Below are positions 1 through 8,224 of a stretch of 64,000 bases of DNA, piece after piece. Numbering within the stretch: position 1 is the first letter of the stretch; each line of letters opens with the position of its first letter. The notes below the pieces were generated by a model. That model was not told where the DNA came from, made no database searches, and saw only the letters and a list, made by a program, of their open reading frames with translations. Position numbers and translations under genes: made by a program. Source of the stretch: Parvularcula bermudensis HTCC2503 (lineage in GTDB: Bacteria; Pseudomonadota; Alphaproteobacteria; Caulobacterales; Parvularculaceae); contig NC_014414.1 in assembly GCF_000152825.2 (NCBI RefSeq), positions 2,768,501 to 2,832,500 of the forward strand. The letters are read 5' to 3'.

Positions 1-323
1 TGAACATTCCGCGACAATGTCGATAGCGCCCCTACCCGCAGCGGCTTGATCGGCTGGCCGACCCGTTGGGCAAGCGTGTCGACCAGTTCCGCCCCCACAG
101 CGAAAATGGCATCGGCGTGGGACAAGGCAATCATCCCCGCTTCGGTCAAAATCAACTGTTTCCCCCGCCTCTGAAAGAGGGACATCCCAAGACGATCTTC
201 CAGCTTTTTGATCTGTATCGAGAGCGATGACTGCGAAACATTCAGGCGTTCGGCCGTCCGCGTCAGGTTCCCCTCATGCGCGACGGCCCAAAAATATCGA
301 AGATGGTTATAGTTCAGCGCCAT
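1..323 (-). CDS. LysR-family transcriptional regulator, N-terminal part (cut by window edge)
   Basis: The reverse strand from an ATG at 323 reads MALNYNHLRYFWAVAHEGNL and continues with a typical LysR winged helix-turn-helix (TAERLNVSQSSLSIQIKKLE, residues about 22-41). The frame is open to the window edge at residue ~107, so the effector domain is missing here. It diverges from dabB with a 98-bp gap. LysR proteins next to DabAB or other carbon-concentrating genes usually act as CO2- or bicarbonate-responsive regulators of the divergent operon; that role is inferred from position. The N-terminus also resembles NhaR-type LysR proteins, so ion response is an alternative. Family call is firm, function is not. 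Confidence 0.85.
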   Translation of the reverse strand, partial: MALNYNHLRYFWAVAHEGNLTRTAERLNVSQSSLSIQIKKLEDRLGMSLFQRRGKQLILTEAGMIALSHADAIFAVGAELVDTLAQRVGQPIKPLRVGALSTLSRNV

Positions 324-421
324 ATCATCGTTCTCTTTTTTCGAACGAAATCTACTATTCTATATATTTTATATAAAAGAAAGGCGTCGGTAAAGAGGCG
401 GTGAAAAGGGGAGAAAAGCCG

Positions 422-1984
422 ATGCTAGCGCAGGTCTTGTTCGTGTTCGGGCCACTGACCGTGGCGGGATTGTTCGTAACCGCTGGCCTTCTCGCGGCCA
501 TTGGACCCCGAAAGGTTGCGCCTGTCTGGGCCTTAATTATATCAATGGGCGCCCTCGGCGTTGCGCTGGCCTTGGCGCTTGTTTCCTTAACGTCCAGCAC
601 CGCTCAGCCAATGGGGGCGATCGCTGCCCCCCTTGCCCAGGCCTTCCTCGTTGATTCATTGAGTGCGACTTTGTTGGTGCTGGTCGGATTTCTCGGTGTG
701 ACGGTGATTAAGTATTCTGATCGCTATCTCGACGGGCATCCGCGGCAGCCTAGGTTCATCGCCCTTCTCTGCCTAGCCGTGGCCGCAGTGGCGGTGCTGG
801 TGACCAGTGATGATCTCCTTTTACTGACTTCTGCATGGATAATCAGCAGTTTGATTGTCCACTTCCTTTTGACATTCGATGGCGCCAGGCGTCAGGCGGT
901 GGCGGCGGCTCGCAAAAAATTTGTGATCGCCCGCCTCAGCGATCTTTCTTTGCTTGTCGCTGTCGTGATCCTGATCACAGGGTTCGAGACCCGGTCGATG
1001 ACCGACATTATGCAGATCGTCCGAACAGATGGCAGCTCTCTTCCCGCCGGAATCGGGCCAGCAGCTCTTTTCATTGCGATCGCTGCGATTCTGAAATCGG
1101 CGCAATTCCCAACTCATATCTGGCTGACGGAGGTGATGGAGGCGCCAACCCCCGTTTCCGCCCTCCTCCATGCGGGGGTGGTTAATGCCGGGGGGTTCTT
1201 GCTCATCCGCTTTGCGGACCTCCTCCTCCTCTCCCCCATAACGATGTTCAGCATTGCGACAGTCGGCGGCCTTACGGCCATCATTGGGGCACTGATGATG
1301 TCCACCCAAACGAGCGTCAAAAGTGCCCTTGCCATGTCGACCGTTGCCCAAATGGGGTTCATGATTTTTCAATGCGGAATTGGCGCGTTCAGTTCGGCAG
1401 CGCTCCACCTGGTCGCCCATTCTCTCTATAAGGCTCACGCATTCCTCGCCGCAGGAACACCCATGGCGAGAAAGATCCCAACGGCCGTGCCGTCGTCCAT
1501 CGCCGCCTTGGCTTTTGTCACCATGGGGGGCCTCTATGTCGGGATTGCGGCTTTGCTGGGCAAGGACCTCTGGGTCTCCCCCGCGATTGCCGGTCTTGGG
1601 ATGATTGTGGTGTTCGGTATAACGAGCTTTGCGGCCCCCCTCTTCCGCCGTCTTCGGACTGTCCCCTTCGCCCTTCTTGGGGGCGTGGGGGTGACCCTCA
1701 TCTATTTCACACTGCAAAGCCTGACGGCACAGCTTCTCCAGGGCATTGTCCCTCCCCCGGGATCGATGGCGCTCAATGGGCTGATCTCTCTTGTGGCAAT
1801 GGTCGCTCTCTGCGGTGCCGCTACATTCGCTCAGGCCACAGGTGCGCTGACACTTCGCCAAAGAGACGGCGCCCTCTATCTGCTTCTCTTCCGAGGGTTT
1901 TACATTAATACGCTCTGGGATCGGATTATTTCCCTTTGGCCAACCCATTCCGTGACCTCGCACCGGAGGACTTCCTATGAATAG
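422..1984 (+). CDS. dabB: DabB-like proton-conducting membrane subunit (inorganic carbon transporter subunit B)
   Basis: A 520-residue, very hydrophobic protein of the NADH-quinone oxidoreductase subunit 5 (NuoL/MrpA) family. The antiporter core is visible, with TM lysines and the segment FPTHIWLTEVMEAPTPVSAL at about residues 229-248. No other complex I gene is nearby; instead the downstream gene is DUF2309/DabA. In the DabAB system this subunit is thought to couple proton flow across the inner membrane to CO2 hydration by DabA. The frame opens with a GTG at 401, but the ATG at 422 is preferred because AGGGGAG lies just upstream. It overlaps dabA by 8 bp, indicating translational coupling. 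Confidence 0.9.
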   Translation: MLAQVLFVFGPLTVAGLFVTAGLLAAIGPRKVAPVWALIISMGALGVALALALVSLTSSTAQPMGAIAAPLAQAFLVDSLSATLLVLVGFLGVTVIKYSDRYLDGHPRQPRFIALLCLAVAAVAVLVTSDDLLLLTSAWIISSLIVHFLLTFDGARRQAVAAARKKFVIARLSDLSLLVAVVILITGFETRSMTDIMQIVRTDGSSLPAGIGPAALFIAIAAILKSAQFPTHIWLTEVMEAPTPVSALLHAGVVNAGGFLLIRFADLLLLSPITMFSIATVGGLTAIIGALMMSTQTSVKSALAMSTVAQMGFMIFQCGIGAFSSAALHLVAHSLYKAHAFLAAGTPMARKIPTAVPSSIAALAFVTMGGLYVGIAALLGKDLWVSPAIAGLGMIVVFGITSFAAPLFRRLRTVPFALLGGVGVTLIYFTLQSLTAQLLQGIVPPPGSMALNGLISLVAMVALCGAATFAQATGALTLRQRDGALYLLLFRGFYINTLWDRIISLWPTHSVTSHRRTSYE

Positions 1985-4409
1985 TGAGCTGTCGATAAAA
2001 GACCACCTTAGGCTGACCAGTGCCTCGGATGTATACCCCGACCCCCGTCTTATGGAGGCGATCACGATCGCGCACAGGGTTGTGGCCCCAGTCTGGCCTC
2101 TGAATGATTTCGTCGCGGTCAATCCCGCACTCAATTTCGGCGATCAGCCCTTCGGCGACGGTGCGGGAACCCTCCAAGCAGCGACAGGGGGCCGCTTCAT
2201 GCTGTCTAAGGGGGACCTGGCCACGGCGGCGGCCGACGGCCGGATCCCATCCCAATATGTGGCCATGGCGCTTGAGGATCTAGGCCTGGCAACGCGTTAC
2301 GCTGTCGACGACATCATGCAATCGCTACTCAGCAAGGAAAGCGAGGACGCTCTTGCCTTTTGGCCGAGCGTGGCGGACCTCGCCAGGGCGACAGGTGAAA
2401 AGCCGTGGGCTGATTTTGTCACCGACCAAATCTCAAGCTGGGCCGCAAGTTATTTTCCCGATAACAGCGCCGCGGTAAAGGCCCCATGGGGCACTCATCC
2501 TCCTTTCGCCGCCTGGCGGCGCTATAGCCAGCGGGATCGGGAACCAGGCTTTATGGGCCTCAAGGGGTTCCGTCAGTGGGCGGGAACACTGGATGAAGAC
2601 CCCCTCACGCTTCTCACGACGGTGATGGAGAGACTAAACCTTCCGCCCTCTTACTTGTCACCGTATTTTTCACGGCTATTGGGGAGTATCCGGGGATGGG
2701 CCGGTCACGCACGGTATCGGGAATGGCATGGCGATGTGCCAGTCGCCCATTCGATGGTCACCGCCCTATTGGCCATCCGGGCGGCCTATGACCTTGCTTT
2801 ATTCGAGCTATTGCCCAACGAGAGAGCCGCGGACCCGTGGACGATGTTCCTGAATCGGAGCGAGGAACCGCAGCGCATGTCGGTTGACGATGCGGTCCTG
2901 GTCGCGCAGACCGCCCTTGAATTGGCGGAGCAAGATAATTTTATTGCTCAGCTAAGGGACCAAAGAGCGATTGTTCGTGACGTTCCCCGACCATCGATAC
3001 AGGCGGTCTTTTGTATTGATGTGCGGTCAGAGCGTTTACGCCATGCCGTCGAGGCCGAAGACCCCCTCGCCCAGACCTATGGTTTCGCGGGGTTCTTTGG
3101 GGTTCCTCTTTCCGTCCTGACAAAGACGGCGGAGCGGCGAGATCATTGCCCCGTCCTCTTGTCACCAACTTTGCATTGTACCCATACCGCGCATAGTCCA
3201 CAATATGGCGAAGCCGCTTCGGCATGGAGTGGATTTCGGTCCGGGGTCGTCTCCGCTTTCGCCTTCGTGGAAAGTTTTGGGTTGGGCGCGGGCGCCTCTA
3301 TCCTAAAGGCGCTGAGTCACCGAAAGGCCGCTCCCGCTCTGCCGTCCGTGGGGAACCCCGATCCCCTTCCGCCAGTTGACGAAAGGACCGACCTTGCCCT
3401 GCGGATCCTCAAGGGGATGAGCCTTGGAGACAATCTGGCGCGGCTGGTCCTACTCGTGGGCCATGACGCAACGACTGAAAATAATCCCTATGCCGCCGGC
3501 TTGGCCTGCGGTGCCTGTGGTGGACATAGTGGAGCGCCGAATGCCGTCATCGCCGCGCGTATCCTCAACGATCCAGAAGTTCGCACAAGATTGGCCGACC
3601 GCGGCGTTGCTCTGCCCAGCGACACCCGGTTCCTCGCAGCGCTTCATGATACGACAACGGACGATATCACATTCCTGCCTGAACCGTTATGGCCAGAGAG
3701 CCATGTTACCGATTTGGACAAAGCGAAAGCTGTCTTTTCGGCGGCGGGCGCCGCAACCCGGCGGGCCCGTGCCCATGGCCTCGGTCTGACCGGTAAAACC
3801 GTCGAGCCACAGATTCGCCGGCGGTCTCGGGATTGGTCCGAGATACGCCCGGAATGGGGCCTTGCGGGATGCAATGCCTTTATCGCGGCCCCCCGTGCAC
3901 GGACCTATGGTATGGACCTTGAGGGGCGGGCGTTTCTCCATTCCTACGATCACACGACGGATACGGAGGGGGGCATCCTTGAGCTCATCATGACGGCACC
4001 GCTTATCGTTGCCTCCTGGATCAGTTATCAATATTACGCCTCGTCAATCGATAACGAGACATTTGGGAGTGGTGATAAAACACTCCACAATAATATTGGT
4101 GATATTGGGGTCTTGGAAGGGGCATCGGGCGACCTTCGGGTGGGTCTCCCCATTCAATCCGTTCACGATGGAATGCGGTTACGGCATGAACCCACCCGGT
4201 TGCGCGCCCTGATCGAAGCCCCCACCGAAGCCATTGATGCGGTGTTTGACAAACATCCCGATGTCAAAGCTCTTTTTGATCATGGGTGGCTACATCTGAC
4301 CGCCATCATTGATCAGGGGGCGGCCTTCTATCGTTATCAACCTGGTGGGCGCTGGATCGAGACCGGTGCCGCAACGCCGGCAGTCTTTGCAGCGAGGGCC
4401 GCGGAATGA
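1977..4409 (+). CDS. dabA: DabA-like inorganic carbon transporter subunit (DUF2309, beta-carbonic-anhydrase-like)
   Basis: An 810-residue DUF2309 protein, the usual DabA length. DabA is a cytoplasmic, membrane-attached zinc protein related to beta-carbonic anhydrases that, with DabB, energises one-way hydration of CO2 to bicarbonate. The expected zinc and catalytic residues are present: C346 and D348 in FCIDVRSERL, H496 in LVGHDATTEN, and C511 in LACGACGGHS, with the H-to-C spacing of 15 seen in characterised DabA. GGAGGA lies 7-9 bases before the ATG, inside dabB. It overlaps the following cysD by 4 bp (ATGA), so the three genes form one operon. Confidence 0.93.
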   Translation: MNSELSIKDHLRLTSASDVYPDPRLMEAITIAHRVVAPVWPLNDFVAVNPALNFGDQPFGDGAGTLQAATGGRFMLSKGDLATAAADGRIPSQYVAMALEDLGLATRYAVDDIMQSLLSKESEDALAFWPSVADLARATGEKPWADFVTDQISSWAASYFPDNSAAVKAPWGTHPPFAAWRRYSQRDREPGFMGLKGFRQWAGTLDEDPLTLLTTVMERLNLPPSYLSPYFSRLLGSIRGWAGHARYREWHGDVPVAHSMVTALLAIRAAYDLALFELLPNERAADPWTMFLNRSEEPQRMSVDDAVLVAQTALELAEQDNFIAQLRDQRAIVRDVPRPSIQAVFCIDVRSERLRHAVEAEDPLAQTYGFAGFFGVPLSVLTKTAERRDHCPVLLSPTLHCTHTAHSPQYGEAASAWSGFRSGVVSAFAFVESFGLGAGASILKALSHRKAAPALPSVGNPDPLPPVDERTDLALRILKGMSLGDNLARLVLLVGHDATTENNPYAAGLACGACGGHSGAPNAVIAARILNDPEVRTRLADRGVALPSDTRFLAALHDTTTDDITFLPEPLWPESHVTDLDKAKAVFSAAGAATRRARAHGLGLTGKTVEPQIRRRSRDWSEIRPEWGLAGCNAFIAAPRARTYGMDLEGRAFLHSYDHTTDTEGGILELIMTAPLIVASWISYQYYASSIDNETFGSGDKTLHNNIGDIGVLEGASGDLRVGLPIQSVHDGMRLRHEPTRLRALIEAPTEAIDAVFDKHPDVKALFDHGWLHLTAIIDQGAAFYRYQPGGRWIETGAATPAVFAARAAE

Positions 4410-5299
4410 AGTTAAGTCGTCATTTGATCGAGCTTGAGAGCGAAGCGATACATATCCTCCGTGACGGTGTCGCAGAGTCCGAGAACCCGGTGCTGCTCTT
4501 TTCCGCCGGGAAAGATTCAACGGTCCTTGCCCATCTGGCTCTGCGCGCCTTTTACCCATCGCCGCCGCCTCTCCCCCTGCTTCATATCGATTCGACATGG
4601 GAGTTCGGCGACTTGCTCCAATTCCGCGACAATTTTGCAGCCGAGCATGGCTTCAACCTTATCGTCTATGCGAATGAGGAGGGACGGCGCCAGGGGCTCA
4701 ATCCATTCGACCACGACAAGCTGTATACGACACGAATGCGCACCGACGCCTTGAAGGCAGCTCTCGACCAAGGCGGCTATGACGTTATTTTCGGGGGTGC
4801 CCGGCGGGATGAAGAGGCGACACGCGCGAAAGAGCGTATTGTCTCGGTCCGTGGACCAGGACACAGTTGGGAGCCCCGGCGGCAACGACCGGAATTATGG
4901 ACTCACTTCAATTGGACCCGCGCACCGGGAGAAACACTGCGGGCCTTTCCGATCTCCAATTGGACGGAACGAGACCTCTGGACCTATATCATTGCCCGGA
5001 ATATCAACCTCGCGCCCCTCTACTATGCCGCTGAGCGACAGGTCGTCGAGCGCGACGGCACCCTGATTGTCGTTGACGAGCCCGATCGGATGCGCTGGCT
5101 CCCCGGGGAAACATCCCGCCCACAGATCGTCCGTTTTCGGACCCTAGGGTGCTGGCCGGTCACCGGCGCCGTCTCCTCCAGCGCGAAGAATGCAGGCCAA
5201 GTTGCCTATGAGAATCTTACCGTCAATCTTTCAGAACGTCAGGGCCGCGTGAGCGATGCGGGCTCCCTTGAGGCTCAAAAACGCGAGGGCTACTTCTGA
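4406..5299 (+). CDS. cysD: CysD-like sulfate adenylyltransferase subunit 2 / PAPS-reductase-family protein
   Basis: A 297-residue adenine-nucleotide alpha-hydrolase with the PP-loop LLFSAGKDSTVLAHLAL at about residues 30-46 and the CysD C-terminal block GCWPVTGAVSSSA. CysD makes adenosine phosphosulfate from ATP and sulfate, normally with the GTPase CysN encoded next to it. No cysN, cysC or cysH is found in this window, and the gene is fused by a 4-bp overlap to the end of dabA. This suggests either a CysN encoded elsewhere or a specialised role linked to inorganic carbon uptake. Length and motifs are intact, so it is probably active as a nucleotide-binding enzyme. The link to carbon uptake is inference from position only. 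Confidence 0.85.
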   Translation: MKLSRHLIELESEAIHILRDGVAESENPVLLFSAGKDSTVLAHLALRAFYPSPPPLPLLHIDSTWEFGDLLQFRDNFAAEHGFNLIVYANEEGRRQGLNPFDHDKLYTTRMRTDALKAALDQGGYDVIFGGARRDEEATRAKERIVSVRGPGHSWEPRRQRPELWTHFNWTRAPGETLRAFPISNWTERDLWTYIIARNINLAPLYYAAERQVVERDGTLIVVDEPDRMRWLPGETSRPQIVRFRTLGCWPVTGAVSSSAKNAGQVAYENLTVNLSERQGRVSDAGSLEAQKREGYF

Positions 5300-5420
5300 G
5301 GCGTTGAGGTCTCGATAAACCGAACGAGCATAGTTGACGACACGGCAGAGGCCTCACCCCCCGGGCTCAGCGTCCCTGTCGCGAGAAGCCGCCCATACAG
5401 AATGGTTTTCACGCAGCGGG

Positions 5421-5458
5421 GCGCCAATTGGCGCTGGAACAAGCGTGCTCCAGCGCCA
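5421..5458. terminator. Strong inverted repeat between convergent cysD and lipoprotein gene
   Basis: TGGCGCTGGA (5429-5438) and TCCAGCGCCA (5449-5458) form a perfect 10-bp stem with a 10-nt loop. It is preceded by a second 14-bp palindrome, GCGCCAATTGGCGC (5421-5434). It sits between two convergent genes, so a bidirectional terminator is likely, although no clear T-run follows on either strand. Confidence 0.5.
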
Positions 5459-5514
5459 TCGCCTTAGGCGAAAGGCCCCCAAACTTCCCGTCGCGGGCCT
5501 CACCGTTAAGCGCG

Positions 5515-6309
5515 TTACTCAGTAGACGGTAAAGCCAAGACAACCCGCGAGGCTTGCGCCGCGATCTGACCCACAGGGCTCGGCTCAGCCGGGGCCATCG
5601 GCGCCCCCTCCGGCCAATAGCCAATCAAGGTTGACAGTTCGTCCTTCACATCTTGTCGATGGGCGTCATCCAGATCCTCAGCACGGTCCATCGCGACCAC
5701 AGCAAATCCATAGGCGTCTTGATATTCTCGTGGATCCGTCACCTGACCATCGGTGACCGCAACCGTATATTCCTCGACCATAACGTCCATCAGATACCGG
5801 ATGATTTCAGCAGGCTGCCCCCCGGCGGCTGCCGCCATATCGGCCAGGTTCTGCTCAGCTGCGGTCAGGAGAGGCTCGATCTCCTCGGCCGGCCGGCCCT
5901 CCTCAAGGGCAGTGGACACTTGCGCGAAAACGTCAGGGGTGAAGCCAAGGGCGTCTAGGCCAGCCCGCTCGGCCTGGTGGGTTTCGGACACGGGATGCAG
6001 AAGGTGAGGCGCGGCCAGCTGCGGCTCGCCCGCGCGGTAGAGAGCCAAACCCGCTTCGACGTGACCGGACATGAAAGCCAGACGTTTGGGCACGGGGAGG
6101 GTGTCCATCCCGCCAGAAGCCTGGCTGCCCTCGCCGCCCTCTCCTTCGCCGCCTTCGCCCTCGCCCATTTCGCCGGCGGGTTCAGCAGCCGTCATCGCGG
6201 CTTCACCGCTCTCCCCCGCCTCGCCGTGATCGCCGCCGCACGCAACCAAGCTGGTTCCCAGCAGAGCAGTCCCCAATCCAAGACCTGCCCATCGCTTCAT
6301 CGACGCCAT
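5515..6309 (-). CDS. Lipoprotein with FTR1/EfeO-like helical region, putative iron-uptake component
   Basis: A 264-residue protein with a lipoprotein signal: MKRWAGLGLG..., lipobox LVAC at residues 21-24. A Gly/Glu-rich low-complexity linker (GEGEGGEGEGGEGS) follows, then a helical domain. The segment VMVEEYTVAVTDGQVTDPRE resembles the repeat in periplasmic parts of FTR1-type iron permeases and EfeO. The ATG at 6309 has GAGGTGG a few bases upstream; the ATG at 6300 is also possible. It diverges from a PiuC-like dioxygenase and shares with it a Fur-like operator at 6360-6377. A role in iron handling at the cell envelope is inferred from these two facts; no permease domain is present in the gene itself. 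Confidence 0.6.
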   Translation of the reverse strand: MASMKRWAGLGLGTALLGTSLVACGGDHGEAGESGEAAMTAAEPAGEMGEGEGGEGEGGEGSQASGGMDTLPVPKRLAFMSGHVEAGLALYRAGEPQLAAPHLLHPVSETHQAERAGLDALGFTPDVFAQVSTALEEGRPAEEIEPLLTAAEQNLADMAAAAGGQPAEIIRYLMDVMVEEYTVAVTDGQVTDPREYQDAYGFAVVAMDRAEDLDDAHRQDVKDELSTLIGYWPEGAPMAPAEPSPVGQIAAQASRVVLALPSTE

Positions 6310-6359
6310 TTTGCCACCTCTTCATTGAATTTGCCGTAGTCTACCGCCACCATACATTT

Positions 6360-6377
6360 TTGCAAATGCCTCGCAAA
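6360..6377. promoter_or_regulatory. Fur-like operator between lipoprotein and piuC-like genes
   Basis: TTGCAAATGCCTCGCAAA matches the pattern TTGC(G/A)AAT(A/G)NNTC(T/G)CAA that recurs in front of the other iron genes of this window. It lies in the divergent intergenic region. It is the most degenerate of the seven copies. Confidence 0.5.
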
Positions 6378-6404
6378 ATCGACTTTAAAGGGTCGACCAT
6401 CCCT

Positions 6405-7082
6405 ATGATCCTGACGATCGCCAATATTCTCGATGACGAAACACTGGCCTCGGTCACCAAGACCTTAGCGTCGCTCACCTGGCAAGATGGGCGGGTCACC
6501 GCGGGGAGGACAGCCGCCCAGGTGAAGAACAACCAACAGGCGATCCTCTCCCCCCCCAAGGGCGAGGCGCTACGGAATGAGCTGAAGGAAGCGATCCTCA
6601 AGAACCCGGTTTTCGCCGCTGCCGCGCGCCCCAAACGCCTTTCCTCCCTCTTGATTAGTAAGGCGACCGAGGGGGGCCATTATGGTCCCCATATCGACAA
6701 CGCGCTTATGGGCTCAGGGGGCACAACCCTCAGGACCGACCTCTCCTTCACTCTCGCCCTGACCCCGCCAGATTCCTACGAAGGCGGTGAATTGACCATC
6801 CACCTTCCGGGTACGGTCGAACGGGTCAAGCCACTGGCTGGAGATCTCGTCCTTTACCCCTCAACGGCGATCCATGAAGTATCGCCGGTGGTGCAAGGGG
6901 CCCGGATCGTCTGCGTGGGTTGGGTCCAGAGTCTCATCGACGACCCACAGATACGGGAGATTCTATTCGATCTCGAAAATCTGAGGGCAAGTTTGCGGAC
7001 CCACCTCCCGCGAAGCTCGGCAGAGCTTCTCACCCTCGATAAAGCGATCGCAAATCTGCTCCGCGTCCATGCAAGGCCCTAG
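6405..7082 (+). CDS. piuC: PKHD-type Fe(II)/2-oxoglutarate hydroxylase, PiuC/YbiX family
   Basis: A 225-residue protein matching the PiuC/YbiX family end to end. It has the opening segment DGRVTAGRTAAQVKNNQQ, the iron-binding HxD motif in GGHYGPHIDNAL, the distal His in LYPSTAIHEVSPV and the 2-oxoglutarate-binding Arg in GARIVCVGW. These cytosolic dioxygenases are typically co-expressed with siderophore or iron receptors; the substrate is unknown. The frame extends upstream to a TTG at 6360, but family alignment starts at ATG 6405, and the upstream stretch is occupied by the Fur-like site, so 6405 is preferred. It is followed by a convergent ferric-iron ABC operon. Confidence 0.88.
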   Translation: MILTIANILDDETLASVTKTLASLTWQDGRVTAGRTAAQVKNNQQAILSPPKGEALRNELKEAILKNPVFAAAARPKRLSSLLISKATEGGHYGPHIDNALMGSGGTTLRTDLSFTLALTPPDSYEGGELTIHLPGTVERVKPLAGDLVLYPSTAIHEVSPVVQGARIVCVGWVQSLIDDPQIREILFDLENLRASLRTHLPRSSAELLTLDKAIANLLRVHARP

Positions 7083-7121
7083 AGCCGCTTCGCGACTGGT
7101 GGTTGACCGGAAACGGCTCCA
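7081..7121. repeat. REP-like palindrome / terminator between convergent genes
   Basis: GAGCCG (7082-7087) pairs with CGGCTC (7114-7119) around a 26-nt loop with CGCGACTGGTGGTTGACCGG. On the reverse strand it is a degenerate relative of the element at 12669-12719 (AGAGCC ... AACC ... CCCA ... GGCTCT). Such short palindromes are widespread between genes in Alphaproteobacteria. Its place between the convergent piuC and fbpA genes fits a terminator. Confidence 0.45.
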
Positions 7122-7138
7122 GCATTCTTCGCGACGAT

Positions 7139-8185
7139 CTATTGCCAGCCCGCCCGGTCGAAAATACGCACCGCCATCGCCTGGTTTTCACCAAGGGCGG
7201 AAGCATTGATGTCGTCTTCGAGAAACTGCCCCAGCTCAATCACCGCCGCTGTGGGGGCAACACCGTCTACCACTGGATACTCATTGTTCCCATTGGCAAA
7301 ATACGTCTGAGCGCTGTCCTCCGTCAGATATTCGATAAAGCGCAAGGCATTGTCGCGGTTGGGCGCCTGGGCCGTGATTCCGGCGCCTGAAATATTCACA
7401 TGAGTCCCCCGGTCATTCTGATTGGGAAAGACGATCCCGATCTGGTCGACGGCTGGATTCCCCGCCGTTTTCATGCGTGCGATATAATAGGTATTGGCGA
7501 TCGAAATCTCGCACTCACCACCGGCGGCAACCGCTTCGATATTCGCCGTATCGTTGGCTTGCGGCGGCCGCGCGAGATTGGCGACAACCCCTTTGGCCCA
7601 CGCCTGTGCTGCGTCTTCGCCGTCATTCGCGATGATCGAAGCGAGCAGTGAGATGTTGTATATATTCGATGAAGACCGCATACAGATCTTTCCCTTATGC
7701 GCGGGATCTGCGAGGTCTTCATACGTTTCCAAAGGCTCAGGCTTTCCGTTTTCTTTGTTGTAGATAATCACGCGCGCCCGTTTAGAGACCCCGAACCACA
7801 GTCCTTCGGGATGCCTCAGATTTGCGGGAATACGGTCTTCTAACAGCGCCGAACGGGTGGCAGAGAGAACCCCGGCCTCTTCGGCACGCCAAAGGCGACC
7901 GGCATCGACAGTGATCAAGATGTCGGCTGGACTGAATTCTCCCTCGGCACTGATCCGTTCGATCAAGGCATCCGCGCTCGCCTCGATCCGATTGACACGG
8001 ATCCCCGTCTGCTCGGTAAAGTCATTATAGAGCGCAAGGTCCGTATCGTAGTGGCGGGAAGAGTAAATATTGACAACGCCAGCTTCCATGGCTGCCGTCG
8101 GCGAGTCCGAAGAGGACGTGTCCCCCCCGCCGCAAGCGGTCAATAGGGTGGTCAAGGCCGTCGCCATCAGTGTCCTGTGCAGCAT
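7139..8185 (-). CDS. fbpA: Ferric iron ABC transporter, substrate-binding lipoprotein (FbpA/IdiA family)
   Basis: About 348 residues with a lipobox LLTACGGG near residue 18, then a periplasmic-binding fold beginning VVNIYSSRHYDTDLALYNDF, characteristic of FbpA/FutA/IdiA proteins. The tandem tyrosines in SIANTYYIARM are the ones that coordinate Fe3+ in the family. It captures ferric iron in the periplasm and hands it to the permease. The frame opens at 8209, but the MLHRTL start at 8185 gives a normal signal peptide. It follows the ATPase gene by some 15-40 bp on the same strand, while the permease is divergent. Confidence 0.88.
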   Translation of the reverse strand: MLHRTLMATALTTLLTACGGGDTSSSDSPTAAMEAGVVNIYSSRHYDTDLALYNDFTEQTGIRVNRIEASADALIERISAEGEFSPADILITVDAGRLWRAEEAGVLSATRSALLEDRIPANLRHPEGLWFGVSKRARVIIYNKENGKPEPLETYEDLADPAHKGKICMRSSSNIYNISLLASIIANDGEDAAQAWAKGVVANLARPPQANDTANIEAVAAGGECEISIANTYYIARMKTAGNPAVDQIGIVFPNQNDRGTHVNISGAGITAQAPNRDNALRFIEYLTEDSAQTYFANGNNEYPVVDGVAPTAAVIELGQFLEDDINASALGENQAMAVRIFDRAGWQ

Positions 8186-8224
8186 CGCTTTTCTCACTTT
8201 CAACAACATCGTCAGAAACTCTCT

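Noticed and set aside
821-2134. Long reverse open frame (437 codons) opposite dabB
   Set aside because: It is the complement of a clear membrane-protein gene, is rich in charged low-complexity sequence and has no recognisable motif; a shadow of GC-rich codon use.
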